This document shows positions 8,381 through 16,931 of a DNA stretch of 64,000 bases, one piece after another (positions within the stretch are counted from its first letter, which is position 1; every line of letters starts with the position of its first letter). A program made the translations under genes and the position numbers. The notes under the pieces are model-generated. The model was not told where the DNA came from, ran no database searches, and saw nothing but the letters and a program-made list of their open reading frames with translations. The stretch lies in contig NZ_JAMRXH010000009.1 in assembly GCF_023740735.1 (NCBI RefSeq), forward strand, positions 221,470-285,469, given 5' to 3'. This DNA is from Nocardia sp. CDC159. GTDB lineage: Bacteria; Actinomycetota; Actinomycetes; Mycobacteriales; Mycobacteriaceae.

Positions 8381-9139
8381 GTGACTCCCGAGGCGGTAAC
8401 CGAGCTGGATGCGGGATTTCTTGCCTGCCATGCCGAATTGGCGCGCGGTTACGGTGGCGGCGGCGATCCGGACGATCCCGCGCTGGTGCAGGCCATGCAA
8501 ATGGTGCTGCACATCCCCAAGGACGAACCGCCGCTGCGCAGTTCACTGCTGGCAGCCGCCGCGACGGCCGTGGTCGCGCTGTGCATGGACCCGCGGGTGG
8601 GGCCGGAGGGGGAGTGGGAGCAGCGCTATCTGACCTGGAAGCGCTCGCGAATCCGCAAGGTGGCCAGGCGGGCCCGCGGCGCACAGTGGGCGGCGGCCGA
8701 CGAGGTCGACGGGATCACGGTGGATATCGAGGGCGCGCAGGCGCGGGCGCTGGTGCCCGGCGCGGTCGGGGAGATCGATCCGCGCATCCGCAGACTGCAG
8801 ATCGGTGGCACCGACCTCGAGCACGATCGGCCCGGACCCGCCGATCCGGACCTGCCGGTGCTGTGGGTGAACGCGGAATTGGGTATGACTGTGGGCAAGG
8901 CGGCCGCGCAGGTCGGGCATGCGAGCATGCTGCTCGCCGGTGCGCTGCCGGTGCGACAGGTGTACGCGTGGTCGCTGCGCGGTTACCGGTGCGCGGTTCG
9001 CGACGCCGGGCCCGAGCAGTGGGCGGTTCTGTGCGATCGCGTCCGGAACGGCTCGGCGACCGCCGTGCGCGATGCGGGCTTCACCGAGGTGGCGCCCGGA
9101 TCCATGACGGTGATCGCCGCCGCGCCCGACCGGTGGTGA
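8381..9139 (+). CDS. Peptidyl-tRNA hydrolase 2 (Pth2)-type protein
   Basis: A 252-residue protein whose C-terminal ~105 residues match the Pth2/Bit1 fold. Motifs are LPVLWVNAELGMTVGKAAAQ followed by VGHAS, with the conserved K and QxxH; a later RDAGFTEVAPGSMTVIAAAP contains the usual DAG-T turn. Pth2 enzymes release peptides from peptidyl-tRNA; bacteria normally rely on Pth1, so this is an extra or specialised copy. The N-terminal ~150 residues are helical and not recognised. The GTG at 8381 is the chosen start. A short membrane-protein gene follows after 77 bases. Confidence 0.7.
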   Translation: MTPEAVTELDAGFLACHAELARGYGGGGDPDDPALVQAMQMVLHIPKDEPPLRSSLLAAAATAVVALCMDPRVGPEGEWEQRYLTWKRSRIRKVARRARGAQWAAADEVDGITVDIEGAQARALVPGAVGEIDPRIRRLQIGGTDLEHDRPGPADPDLPVLWVNAELGMTVGKAAAQVGHASMLLAGALPVRQVYAWSLRGYRCAVRDAGPEQWAVLCDRVRNGSATAVRDAGFTEVAPGSMTVIAAAPDRW

Positions 9140-9216
9140 CGTACCTGCGCCGGGCGGTCGACGCGAACGCCGCGGTGCGGGAGGATCGGTGCACGATTTC
9201 CGGAGGTGCACGGAAA

Positions 9217-9384
9217 ATGACGACACTGTGGATAGTGCTCGGCGTGTGGATCGTGTGCTCGATTCCGGTGGCGCTGTTGCTCGGGCGAATGTTCCGCGCA
9301 CCGCGCCCGGGGCCTGGGGAGCGGGACGAATCACATCGTCACGATGACGAATTCACGCCCGGGCGGCGCCGCGGCACGCTATGA
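9217..9384 (+). CDS. Small membrane protein, 55 aa
   Basis: A 55-residue protein starting MTTLWIVLGVWIVCSIPVAL, one N-terminal membrane helix followed by a hydrophilic His/Asp/Arg-rich cytoplasmic tail. A GGAGG ribosome-binding site lies 10 bases before the ATG. Its stop overlaps the start of the ABC ATPase gene (ATGA at 9381-9384), suggesting coupled translation. The function is unknown; small proteins of this shape are common next to transport ATPases in actinomycetes. Confidence 0.65.
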   Translation: MTTLWIVLGVWIVCSIPVALLLGRMFRAPRPGPGERDESHRHDDEFTPGRRRGTL

Positions 9385-10271
9385 CACGTATCGTGCAAAC
9401 CGACCACAATGGCGACGGTTCACGAGCGTGGGCCAAGATGGAGCCCGTGCCGCAACCCGATCCCGATCTGCTCATAGATTTCAACGATGTGACCGTCCGG
9501 CGTTCGGGCCACACACTGGTGGGTCCGGTCACCTGGCAGGTGGAACTGGACGAACGCTGGGTCGTCCTGGGCCCCAACGGCGCCGGTAAGACCACCCTGC
9601 TGCGGATGGCCGCGGCCGAGCTGCATCCGACCTCCGGCGGGGCGAATCTGCTGGGCGAGACGCTGGGCCGCACCGATGTCACCGAACTACGCCCGCGCAT
9701 CGGCATGTCCTCGGCGGCGGTGGCCAGCCGGGTGCCGCTGGACGAGAAGGTCAGCGATCTGGTGGTCTCGGCCGGATACGCCGTGATGGGCCGCTGGCGC
9801 GAGGATTACGACGACATCGATACCGACCGCGCCATCGACATGCTGGAAAGCCTGGGCGCGGAACATCTTTCCGATCGCGCCTACGGCACGCTGTCGGAGG
9901 GCGAGCGCAAGCGCGTGCTCATCGCCCGCGCCCTGATGACCGACCCCGAACTGCTGCTGCTCGACGAGCCCGCCGCCGGGCTGGACCTGGGCGGCCGGGA
10001 GGAACTGGTGGAGAAGCTGGGCGATCTGGCCGCCGATCCCGATGCCCCCGCCACGGTGCTGGTCACCCATCATGTGGAGGAGATCCCGCCCGGTTTCACC
10101 CATGCGCTGCTGCTCAACGAGGGCAGTGTGGTCGCACAGGGGCTGCTGGAGGATGTGCTCACGGCCGAGAACCTCAGCGAGGCCTTCCGCCAGTCCATTG
10201 CCCTGGACCGCATCGATGGCCGCTATTTCGCCCGCCGTTCGCAGCGCTTCGGGCGGCACCGCCGGGGCTAG
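9381..10271 (+). CDS. ABC transporter ATP-binding protein
   Basis: A 296-residue stand-alone ABC ATPase. Walker A is GPNGAGKTTLL, the signature is LSEGERKRVLIARAL, Walker B is LLLLDEPAAGLDL, and the switch histidine is in LVTHHVEEIPPGF. It resembles Rv3041c of M. tuberculosis by position after serB and by length. No permease is encoded nearby, so the partner and cargo are unknown; soluble roles are also possible for lone ATPases. The start at 9381 is favoured by the ATGA overlap with the small membrane protein; an ATG at 9438 is an alternative. Confidence 0.88.
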   Translation: MTRIVQTDHNGDGSRAWAKMEPVPQPDPDLLIDFNDVTVRRSGHTLVGPVTWQVELDERWVVLGPNGAGKTTLLRMAAAELHPTSGGANLLGETLGRTDVTELRPRIGMSSAAVASRVPLDEKVSDLVVSAGYAVMGRWREDYDDIDTDRAIDMLESLGAEHLSDRAYGTLSEGERKRVLIARALMTDPELLLLDEPAAGLDLGGREELVEKLGDLAADPDAPATVLVTHHVEEIPPGFTHALLLNEGSVVAQGLLEDVLTAENLSEAFRQSIALDRIDGRYFARRSQRFGRHRRG

Positions 10272-10312
10272 CTGTTGACCGCCCGCACCAAGCACGCGTT
10301 AGGGTGCGGAGT

Positions 10313-11149
10313 GTGAGCGAGACCGTTGCCAAAAGTAGTTCGGTGCCCGCGCCACCCAAGGACGCCTCCACGGTGATGCTGGTGCGCGACGGGGCCGACG
10401 GGCCGGAGGTCTTCCTGCAGCGGCGGGTGCAGGGCATGGCGTTCGCGGCGGGGATGACCGTATTCCCCGGCGGCGGGGTGGACCCCTCCGACGCGCAGGC
10501 GGAAATCGGCTGGGCCGGACCGGATCCGGCGTGGTGGGGGCGGTGTTTCGGGATCGACGCCGCGCGGGCGCAGGCGCTGGTGTGCGCCGCGGTGCGTGAG
10601 ACGTTCGAGGAGTGCGGGGTGCTGCTGGCGGGTCCGACCGCCGATACCGTGGTCTCCGATACGGCGGCCTATCGCAGCGCCCGCGAACAGCTGGAACGCC
10701 GCGAGCTCTCGCTCGGCGAATTCCTCTCCCGCGAGCGGCTCGTCCTGCGCGCGGATCTGCTGCGCCCCTGGGCGAATTGGATCACCCCCGTGGTGGAGTC
10801 GCGGCGCTACGACACCCGCTTCTTCGTGGCCGTACTGCCGCGGGGCCAGCGCGCCGACGGTGCGACCTCCGAGGCCCACGAGGTGCGCTGGTGCACCCCC
10901 GCCCAGGCCCTGGACCGCTGGCGCGCGGGCCTGGACGTTCTGCTCCCGCCCACCTGGTCCGAACTCGTCGCCCTCGCCCAGTACCCCTCCACCGCCGCCA
11001 TTCTCGCGGCCGAGCCCACCATCGAGCCGATCATGCCGGTCCTCGAGTCCGATGCCGCGGGTACCGGACTCCGATTCCCGGACAGTACCCGCTACTTCGC
11101 CGACCTCCCGAAAGGCTCCCGCATCCGCGGTTCCCAGCGACCCAACTGA
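10313..11149 (+). CDS. NUDIX hydrolase
   Basis: A ~278-residue NUDIX-superfamily hydrolase, which cleaves a nucleoside diphosphate linked to another group. After STVMLVRDGADGPEVFLQRR, the Nudix box is AAVRETFEECGVLLAG near residue 95. Its size fits the CoA/NADH-type subgroup with extra helices, and by position it matches Rv3040c. The GTG at 10313 has an AGGG 9-10 bases upstream; a GTG at 10304 is an alternative. It is followed by an enoyl-CoA hydratase gene, so a CoA-metabolite role is plausible but not shown. Confidence 0.85.
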   Translation: MSETVAKSSSVPAPPKDASTVMLVRDGADGPEVFLQRRVQGMAFAAGMTVFPGGGVDPSDAQAEIGWAGPDPAWWGRCFGIDAARAQALVCAAVRETFEECGVLLAGPTADTVVSDTAAYRSAREQLERRELSLGEFLSRERLVLRADLLRPWANWITPVVESRRYDTRFFVAVLPRGQRADGATSEAHEVRWCTPAQALDRWRAGLDVLLPPTWSELVALAQYPSTAAILAAEPTIEPIMPVLESDAAGTGLRFPDSTRYFADLPKGSRIRGSQRPN

Positions 11150-11181
11150 GGTCTGTGGGCCCACCTGTAGGCTCGTCCGCC

Positions 11182-11946
11182 GTGGCCGAATTCGTGACCG
11201 TGGACCGACCCGAGGCGGGGATCGCCGTGCTGCGCTTCGCGCGGCCGCCGATGAATCTGATCGATCTGCAGGTGGCCCGCGAGCTGGCCGCCGCGGCCGA
11301 GCGGATCGCGGCGGACGACGAGATCGCCGCGGTGGTCGTCTACGGCGACGAGCGGGTGTTCAGCGCGGGCGACGAGGTGGCCGAGCTGGATCGGCTCACC
11401 GCCGAACAGGCGCGGGCGATGGCCGACGATTTTCAGGCCGCCCTGGGTTGTCTGGCCCGGCTGCCACAGCCGACCGTCGCCGCGATCAGCGGATATGCCC
11501 TGGGCGCGGGCCTGGAGCTGGCCCTGGGCGCGGATCGGCGCATCGTCGGCGACAACGTCAAGCTCGGGCTGCCGCAGATCGGGCTCGGCCTGATCCCGCT
11601 GGCCGGAATTCGCCGGTTGAGCCTGCTGATCGGCCCGGGCGCCGCCAAAGATCTGGTCTACACCGGCCGCTTCGTCGATCCGACCGAGGCCGCCGCCCTC
11701 GGCCTGGTCGACGAGGTGGTCGCCCCCGACGAGGTCTACGCCGCCGCACTGCGCTGGGCCCGGCGATTCGTCGGCGGCCCGGCCCGGGCGCTGGCGGCTG
11801 CCAAACGCGTCTTCGAGGCCGGTCCGCACGGCCAGGACCGCGCCCGCACCGAATGGGCCGAATTGTTCGCGACCGAGGACCGCGGCATAGGAACGCGTTC
11901 TCATCTCGCCGACGGTCCGGGCTCCGCCCAATTCGTGGGCCGCTGA
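11182..11946 (+). CDS. Enoyl-CoA hydratase/isomerase (EchA17-like)
   Basis: A 254-residue crotonase-fold protein, the same length I recall for EchA17 of M. tuberculosis, which sits in the same gene order. Oxyanion-hole segments are VFSAGDEVAEL (near residue 63) and ISGYALGAGLELALGADRRI. The catalytic-region glutamates of hydratases would lie near SGYALGAGLELAL and QIGLGLIPLAG; the second position is Gly-Leu here, so true hydratase activity is not certain. The GTG at 11182 starts the crotonase domain directly. The gene lies 32 bases after the NUDIX gene on the same strand. Confidence 0.87.
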   Translation: MAEFVTVDRPEAGIAVLRFARPPMNLIDLQVARELAAAAERIAADDEIAAVVVYGDERVFSAGDEVAELDRLTAEQARAMADDFQAALGCLARLPQPTVAAISGYALGAGLELALGADRRIVGDNVKLGLPQIGLGLIPLAGIRRLSLLIGPGAAKDLVYTGRFVDPTEAAALGLVDEVVAPDEVYAAALRWARRFVGGPARALAAAKRVFEAGPHGQDRARTEWAELFATEDRGIGTRSHLADGPGSAQFVGR

Positions 11947-11983
11947 GCGGGCACTCCTGGACGCTCGAGTACGCTTTTCGACC

Positions 11984-12961
11984 ATGACCGGACGTCCTGA
12001 CGACCCCGCGCCGAACCCGCACGCCACCGAGGCCGAGGTCCAGGCCGCGTATAGCGACAACAAGCTCGCCCAGGTCCTGTACCACGACTGGGAGGCCGAG
12101 ACCTACGACGACAAGTGGTCGATCTCCTACGACGAGCGCTGCATCGCCTACGCCCGCGGCCGCTTCGACGCCGTCGCGCCGAACGCGCAGTTGCCGGTCG
12201 AGCGGGCGCTCGAGCTGGGCTGCGGCACCGGCTTCTTCCTGCTGAACCTGATGCAGTCCGGCGTGGCGAAGCGCGGCTCGGTCACCGATCTGTCGCCCGG
12301 CATGGTGAAGGTCGCACTGCGCAATGCCGAACATCTGGGCCTGGACGTCGACGGCCGGGTCGCCGACGCGGAAACCATCCCCTACGAGGACGACACCTTC
12401 GATCTGGTCGTGGGACATGCGGTGCTGCACCACATTCCGGATGTGGAGCTGGCGCTGAAGGAGTGCCTGCGGGTGCTCAAGCCGGGCGGGCGATTCGTCT
12501 TCGCCGGTGAGCCGACCACGATCGGCAACATCTACGCCCGCAGGCTGGGCCAGATCACCTGGAAGGCCACCACCGAGGTCACCAAGCTGCCGTTCCTGCG
12601 CGGCTGGCGGCGTTCGCAGGAGGAGCTGGACGAGTCCTCGCGCGCGGCCGCCCTCGAGGCCGTGGTCGATCTGCACACCTTCGATCCGTCCGATCTCGAG
12701 GCCATGGCCCGTTCGGCCGGTGCGGTACAGGTGCGGGCGGAGACCGAGGAGTTCGCCGCGGCGCTGTGGGGCTGGCCGGTGCGCACCTTCGAGGCGGCCG
12801 TGCCCGCGGAGAAGCTGACCTGGGGCTACCGCATGGCCCAGTATCGTGCCTGGCTCGGCCTGAGCTGGCTGGACGAGAACGTGCTCAAGCATGTCGTGCC
12901 CCGGCAGTTCTTCTACAACGCCATGATCACCGGCGTGAAGCCCGAGACCGCCGCGAAGTAG
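11984..12961 (+). CDS. SAM-dependent methyltransferase
   Basis: A 325-residue class I methyltransferase. The SAM-binding motif I is ALELGCGTGFFLLNLMQ near residue 77, motif II is near VTDLSPGMVKVAL, and the post-motif region is FDLVVGHAVLHHIPDVELAL followed by LRVLKPGGRFVFAGEPT. Positionally it corresponds to Rv3038c. The substrate is not evident; the long C-terminal extension with a late hydrophobic stretch suggests a lipid or small-molecule substrate, but this is inference. The stop TAG shares its G with the GTG start of the next gene. Confidence 0.85.
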   Translation: MTGRPDDPAPNPHATEAEVQAAYSDNKLAQVLYHDWEAETYDDKWSISYDERCIAYARGRFDAVAPNAQLPVERALELGCGTGFFLLNLMQSGVAKRGSVTDLSPGMVKVALRNAEHLGLDVDGRVADAETIPYEDDTFDLVVGHAVLHHIPDVELALKECLRVLKPGGRFVFAGEPTTIGNIYARRLGQITWKATTEVTKLPFLRGWRRSQEELDESSRAAALEAVVDLHTFDPSDLEAMARSAGAVQVRAETEEFAAALWGWPVRTFEAAVPAEKLTWGYRMAQYRAWLGLSWLDENVLKHVVPRQFFYNAMITGVKPETAAK

Positions 12962-14130
12962 TGCGCTTCACGCGCGCCGACGTCGAATATCTCGGCGGCG
13001 AGGACGGCCGGGCGGCGCTGGCCGAGGTGACGCGCCTGGAATTGAGCCCGGTATCGCTGCTGCGGGATCTGGAGCGGGTGCGGCGCGGGTACGGCGAGCG
13101 ATCGGCCGTACTCGTGGAGACCGTGCGCCTGCGCCGGCGGGCCGCGGTCAAGTTGGCCGGGTCGGGGGAGTGGCTGTTCACCGACGATGCCCTACAGCAA
13201 GCCACGCCGAGCGCGGTGGCCCGCCATCGCGCCCGCAGGCTCGCCGGGCGCGCGGTGCACGACGTGACCTGCTCGATCGGGGCCGAATTGGCCGAGCTGC
13301 ACCGGGTTTGCCCCGCGGTGATCGGCAGCGATCTGGACGAGGTGCGCCTGGCGATGGCCGCGCACAATCTCGCGGCCGCCCCGAATGTGTTGCTGGCCAA
13401 GGCCGATGCGCTCGTGCCGGGCAGCATCGGCACGGTCGTCGTCGCCGATCCGGCCCGCCGCGCCGACGGCCGCCGCACCCACGACCCCGCCAAACTGCAA
13501 CCCCCGCTGCCGGATCTGCTCGCCGCCTACCGCGGCCGCGATCTGGTCGTGAAGTGCGCTCCCGGACTGGATTTCGACGCTGTCGCCGCCGACGGCGAGG
13601 TGGAGGTGATCTCGCTCGACGGTTCGGTGCGCGAGGCGTGCCTGTGGTCGCCCGGTCTCGCCGAGCCCGGCGTCACCCGCCGCGCGACGGTCCTGTCCTC
13701 GACGGGCGACCCGTGGTCGCTCACCGACGCCGACCCCGACGACATTCCCGAACGGTCCCCCGGGGAGTGGATCGTCGACCCCGACGGAGCCGTGGTCCGC
13801 GCGGGCCTGGTCCGCCACTACGCCGCGAAACACGGCCTGTGGCAACTCGACCCCCGCATCGCCTACCTGACCGGCGACCGGCCGCCCGGCGACATCCGCG
13901 CCTTCCGCATCCTCGACCGCATGGACTTCCGGGAGAAATCCCTTCGCGCCGAACTACACCGCCGCGACTGCGGCCCGCTCGAAATCCTCACCCGCGGCGT
14001 GGATCTGGACCCCGACGTCCTGCGCAAGCGCCTCAAACCTCGAGGCGCCGTGCCGCACACGCTCGTCATCACCCGAATAGGCAGTACCCCAACGGTATTC
14101 CTCTGCGCTACGCCGCCGGCAAAGGAGTGA
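12961..14130 (+). CDS. THUMP-like/class I methyltransferase-fold protein
   Basis: A 389-residue protein matching Rv3037c by position. The middle has a SAM-methyltransferase-like core: VHDVTCSIGAELAELHRVCP near residue 100, IGSDLDEVRLAMAAHNL, and VVVADPARRADGRRTHDPAK. The DPARR motif resembles the catalytic loop of nucleic-acid m5U/m6A-type enzymes. The C-terminal part is the THUMP-like domain seen in this actinobacterial family. An RNA-modifying role is likely but unproven. Start and upstream stop share one base (TAGTG). Confidence 0.75.
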   Translation: MRFTRADVEYLGGEDGRAALAEVTRLELSPVSLLRDLERVRRGYGERSAVLVETVRLRRRAAVKLAGSGEWLFTDDALQQATPSAVARHRARRLAGRAVHDVTCSIGAELAELHRVCPAVIGSDLDEVRLAMAAHNLAAAPNVLLAKADALVPGSIGTVVVADPARRADGRRTHDPAKLQPPLPDLLAAYRGRDLVVKCAPGLDFDAVAADGEVEVISLDGSVREACLWSPGLAEPGVTRRATVLSSTGDPWSLTDADPDDIPERSPGEWIVDPDGAVVRAGLVRHYAAKHGLWQLDPRIAYLTGDRPPGDIRAFRILDRMDFREKSLRAELHRRDCGPLEILTRGVDLDPDVLRKRLKPRGAVPHTLVITRIGSTPTVFLCATPPAKE

Positions 14131-14143
14131 GCGGCCGAGCCGA

Positions 14144-15517
14144 CTACTTCTCCGGCTCGAAGGCGAACAGTTCTCCGATCCGGGTGGTGACGACCACCTC
14201 GCCCTTGGGGCCGATGGCGATTCCGGATGTCGTGCCCCGTGCCCCCGGGAGGACGGTCGAGGCGAGGGTCTTGCTGTTCCCGGTGTCGAAGGTGACCAGG
14301 TTCAGCGCGTCGCCGATGGGGGCGACCACGTAGCCGGTGCCTCCCGCGGTCTGCACCGGTCGGCCGCGCAATTCGAGATCCTTGCGCTCCCAGGCGATCT
14401 CCGCCCGGTCCCCGGCGTCCCGCAGCGCCAGCAGGTGGCCGTCGTCGCCGCCCGGGATCAGCAGGCCGTCGTGGGCCGATACCGCTCCACGCGGCTGGAA
14501 GCCCAGGGGCTGAACCCATTTCACGTGGCCGTCGGCCGCGTTCACGGCGAGCAGTCGGCCGCTGTTGTCGCCGACATAGATCGTCTTACCGTCGGCGGAC
14601 AGCGTCGGGCTGGTCGCACTGCCCTCGGTGAGCAGATCGGCGTTCCACTCCTGGCTGATGCGCGCGCCGTCGTAGCGCAGCGCTACCAGCGAGGCGACGG
14701 GTGTGCCGGGTCGCCAGGCGGTGAGGTAGAAGCGGCCCGAATCCTGGTCGATCGCCGACACATTGGCCACCGGGCACTGCGGCGCGCCGGTCGCGCAGTC
14801 GTCGATGCCCTGCCCGTTGGGCGGGCGCGGCAGATCGGGCTGCTTCAGGAAGTCCGGCTCGCCGAGCACCTGGAAGGTCGGGACCTCGCGATCGCCGGTC
14901 TGCCGGCTCAGCACGTCGACCTGCCCGAACTGGGTCACCGACAACACCTTGCTGTCCCCGGTGAACTGCAACGACACCGGCACGCCCGCGACCGGCGTGC
15001 GCCAGCGCGGCTGCCCGAGCGCGTTGAAGGAGCTCACCCCGCCGACATCGAGCGCGTCGTCGCCGAGATACACATTCGTCGCCCCGTCCACCACGGTCGG
15101 CGAGCCGATCGCCGCGGGCCCCAACGCATTACAGAACCGCTTGCGCCCGGTCTCCATCTGGAAGGAGAAGATCAGCCCCGTCGTCCCCGGCCGCCCGACG
15201 CACCCGACCTCGGCGCGGGTGGTGACGAACAGCTGCCCGTCCGGCCCGATCGTCGTGGGCGCCGCGGCCGGCCCCCCGATCGGCCGCGACCAGGCGAGCT
15301 CGAGATGCCGCGAGCCGGTGACCGGACTGCTGCCGCTGTTGCGAGCATCGTGGAAGGCTGAGGGCCAGCCCTTACCCGGCCCCACCGCGATATCGTCGGC
15401 CTTGGTGCCGCCACATCCGGCGAGTAGCAGGCCGAGGGCGGCGATCGTCGCGGCCACCCGAACGGGCGCGCGCCGCACCGCCATCCGGTTCCCGGTCACT
15501 CCGCTCAGGTCGTGCAC
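14144..15517 (-). CDS. PQQ-like beta-propeller lipoprotein
   Basis: A 457-residue secreted lipoprotein equivalent by position to Rv3035. The signal peptide ends in the lipobox LLLAGCGG near residue 36. The rest is a PQQ/WD-type propeller, with repeated blades such as TIYVGDNSGRLLAVNAADGH followed by VKWVQPLG. A GTG at 15517 with an AGGGGAG ribosome-binding site is preferred to an ATG at 15484; both precede the signal peptide. The open frame extends far upstream but that part overlaps the divergent acyltransferase gene and is not coding. The role is unknown; such propellers often act as envelope assembly scaffolds. Confidence 0.85.
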   Translation of the reverse strand: MHDLSGVTGNRMAVRRAPVRVAATIAALGLLLAGCGGTKADDIAVGPGKGWPSAFHDARNSGSSPVTGSRHLELAWSRPIGGPAAAPTTIGPDGQLFVTTRAEVGCVGRPGTTGLIFSFQMETGRKRFCNALGPAAIGSPTVVDGATNVYLGDDALDVGGVSSFNALGQPRWRTPVAGVPVSLQFTGDSKVLSVTQFGQVDVLSRQTGDREVPTFQVLGEPDFLKQPDLPRPPNGQGIDDCATGAPQCPVANVSAIDQDSGRFYLTAWRPGTPVASLVALRYDGARISQEWNADLLTEGSATSPTLSADGKTIYVGDNSGRLLAVNAADGHVKWVQPLGFQPRGAVSAHDGLLIPGGDDGHLLALRDAGDRAEIAWERKDLELRGRPVQTAGGTGYVVAPIGDALNLVTFDTGNSKTLASTVLPGARGTTSGIAIGPKGEVVVTTRIGELFAFEPEK

Positions 15518-15637
15518 GGTGCTCCCCTCTGCTCGTACGGGCCTGCACGAGATTAGACCCCCCGGCGCGCGCACCGGGGATCGGCCCGAAAGTACCCTGG
15601 TACGTCGACGACCGACACAGGCCAGAGGAGCAGGTTC

Positions 15638-16387
15638 GTGACGAGCATGTGGGGCGCACCGCTGCGCTCGCGTTGGCGCGGGTCGCGCCGCCGGGATCCG
15701 GAACAGGCGCGCTTTCTGACGCTGGCGTCGTTGCGCTGGATGCTCGCCAATCGGGCGTACACGCCGTGGTATCTGGTGCGGTACTACCGGCTGTTCAAGT
15801 TCAAGCTCGCCAATCCGCACATCGTGTTGCGGGGCATGGTCTTTCTGGGCCGCCGAGTCGAGATTCATGCCACCCCCGAGCTGGGGCGGATGGAGATCGG
15901 GCGGTGGGTGCATATCGGCGACGGCAACGCCATTCGCTGTCACGAGGGGTCGCTGCGGATCGGCGACAAGGTGGTGTTCGGCAAGGACAATGTCGTCAAC
16001 ACCTATCTCGATATCGAGATCGGTGAATCGACGCTGGTCGCCGACTGGTGCTACATCTGCGACTTCGACCACAAGATGGACGATGTCACGCTGCCGATCA
16101 AGGATCAGGGCATCGTGAAGAGTCCGGTTCGCATCGGTCCGGACACCTGGATCGCGGCGAAGGTGACCGTGCTGCGCGGGACCCGGGTGGGCCGCGGCTG
16201 CGTGCTGGGCGCCCACGCCGTGGTGAGGGGCGAGATTCCCGATTTCGGCATTGCCGTCGGCGCGCCCGCCAAGGTCGTCAAGAACCGCAAGGAGGCGTGG
16301 GACGCCGCGGCCGAGGAGCGCGCGCGGCATCTGGCGGCCCTGGCCGATATCGAGCGCAAGAAGAACGGCGTCGCCGCGCATGACTAG
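15638..16387 (+). CDS. Left-handed beta-helix (hexapeptide) acyltransferase
   Basis: A 249-residue acyltransferase of the LbH/WcaF-like family, corresponding to Rv3034c. The C-terminal half has stacked hexapeptide repeats, with the catalytic-type histidine region CDFDHKMDDVTLPI and the typical end VLGAHAVVRGEIPDFGIAVG. It probably O- or N-acylates a sugar in envelope synthesis; the acceptor is unknown. The GTG at 15638 follows a GAGGAG site. It overlaps the next gene by 8 bases. Confidence 0.85.
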   Translation: MTSMWGAPLRSRWRGSRRRDPEQARFLTLASLRWMLANRAYTPWYLVRYYRLFKFKLANPHIVLRGMVFLGRRVEIHATPELGRMEIGRWVHIGDGNAIRCHEGSLRIGDKVVFGKDNVVNTYLDIEIGESTLVADWCYICDFDHKMDDVTLPIKDQGIVKSPVRIGPDTWIAAKVTVLRGTRVGRGCVLGAHAVVRGEIPDFGIAVGAPAKVVKNRKEAWDAAAEERARHLAALADIERKKNGVAAHD

Positions 16388-16925
16388 ATATGCCGCCTGG
16401 CTGCGCGGCATCATGCCCAGCAATCCGAATATGCGCAACGAGAAGTTGCGGGGGGTATTCGAGGGGCTGGGCTTCGAATTGGTCGGTTCGCTGCTCAGCA
16501 GCGGCAATATCGTCTTCGGCAGCGACGAGACCGATGTTCCCGCACTGGAAGCGAGGATCCAGCGGGCGCTCAACGCCGAACTCGGCATTCCCGGCGGCAC
16601 CATCATCCGCAGTAGGGACGAGTTGCGAGCCCTGGTGGACAGCGACCCGTTCCCGGGGCTCACCCACGGTCGCGAGACCTATCTCGTCGCCACCTTCGTC
16701 AAGGGCGCCGACGTGCCGGACGACCCGGGACCGCTGCCCGCCGAGCTGGCGGGCACGGTCCGAATCGTCCGCTACGACAAGCCGTCTCGCGCGATTCTCG
16801 CGGTCGTCGACAATACGAGCCCGGCCACGCCCAACCATATGACCTGGATGGAAAAGGTCTACGGCAAGGACAATGTCACCACCCGCACCTGGCTGACGGT
16901 GCAGAAGGTGCTGGCCAAGCTGTAG
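16380..16925 (+). CDS. DUF1697 family protein
   Basis: A 181-residue DUF1697 protein. The family signature begins YAAWLRGIMPSNPNMRNEKL and continues GLGFELVGSLLSSGNIVF; the end NHMTWMEKVYGKDNVTTRTW carries the conserved TTRNW-like motif. The structure and biochemistry of the family are little known. It overlaps the end of the acyltransferase gene by 8 bases and converges on the helicase gene. Confidence 0.85.
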   Translation: MTRYAAWLRGIMPSNPNMRNEKLRGVFEGLGFELVGSLLSSGNIVFGSDETDVPALEARIQRALNAELGIPGGTIIRSRDELRALVDSDPFPGLTHGRETYLVATFVKGADVPDDPGPLPAELAGTVRIVRYDKPSRAILAVVDNTSPATPNHMTWMEKVYGKDNVTTRTWLTVQKVLAKL

Positions 16926-16931
16926 GCCGGG

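Noticed and set aside
15592..15603. GTACCCTGGTAC palindrome in the lipoprotein/acyltransferase gap
   Set aside because: Short dyads of this length are expected by chance; it has no supporting second copy.
15518..16663. Upstream extension of the PQQ lipoprotein frame to an 839-aa protein
   Set aside because: The extension overlaps the acyltransferase and DUF1697 genes on the other strand and would bury the signal peptide and lipobox in mid-protein.
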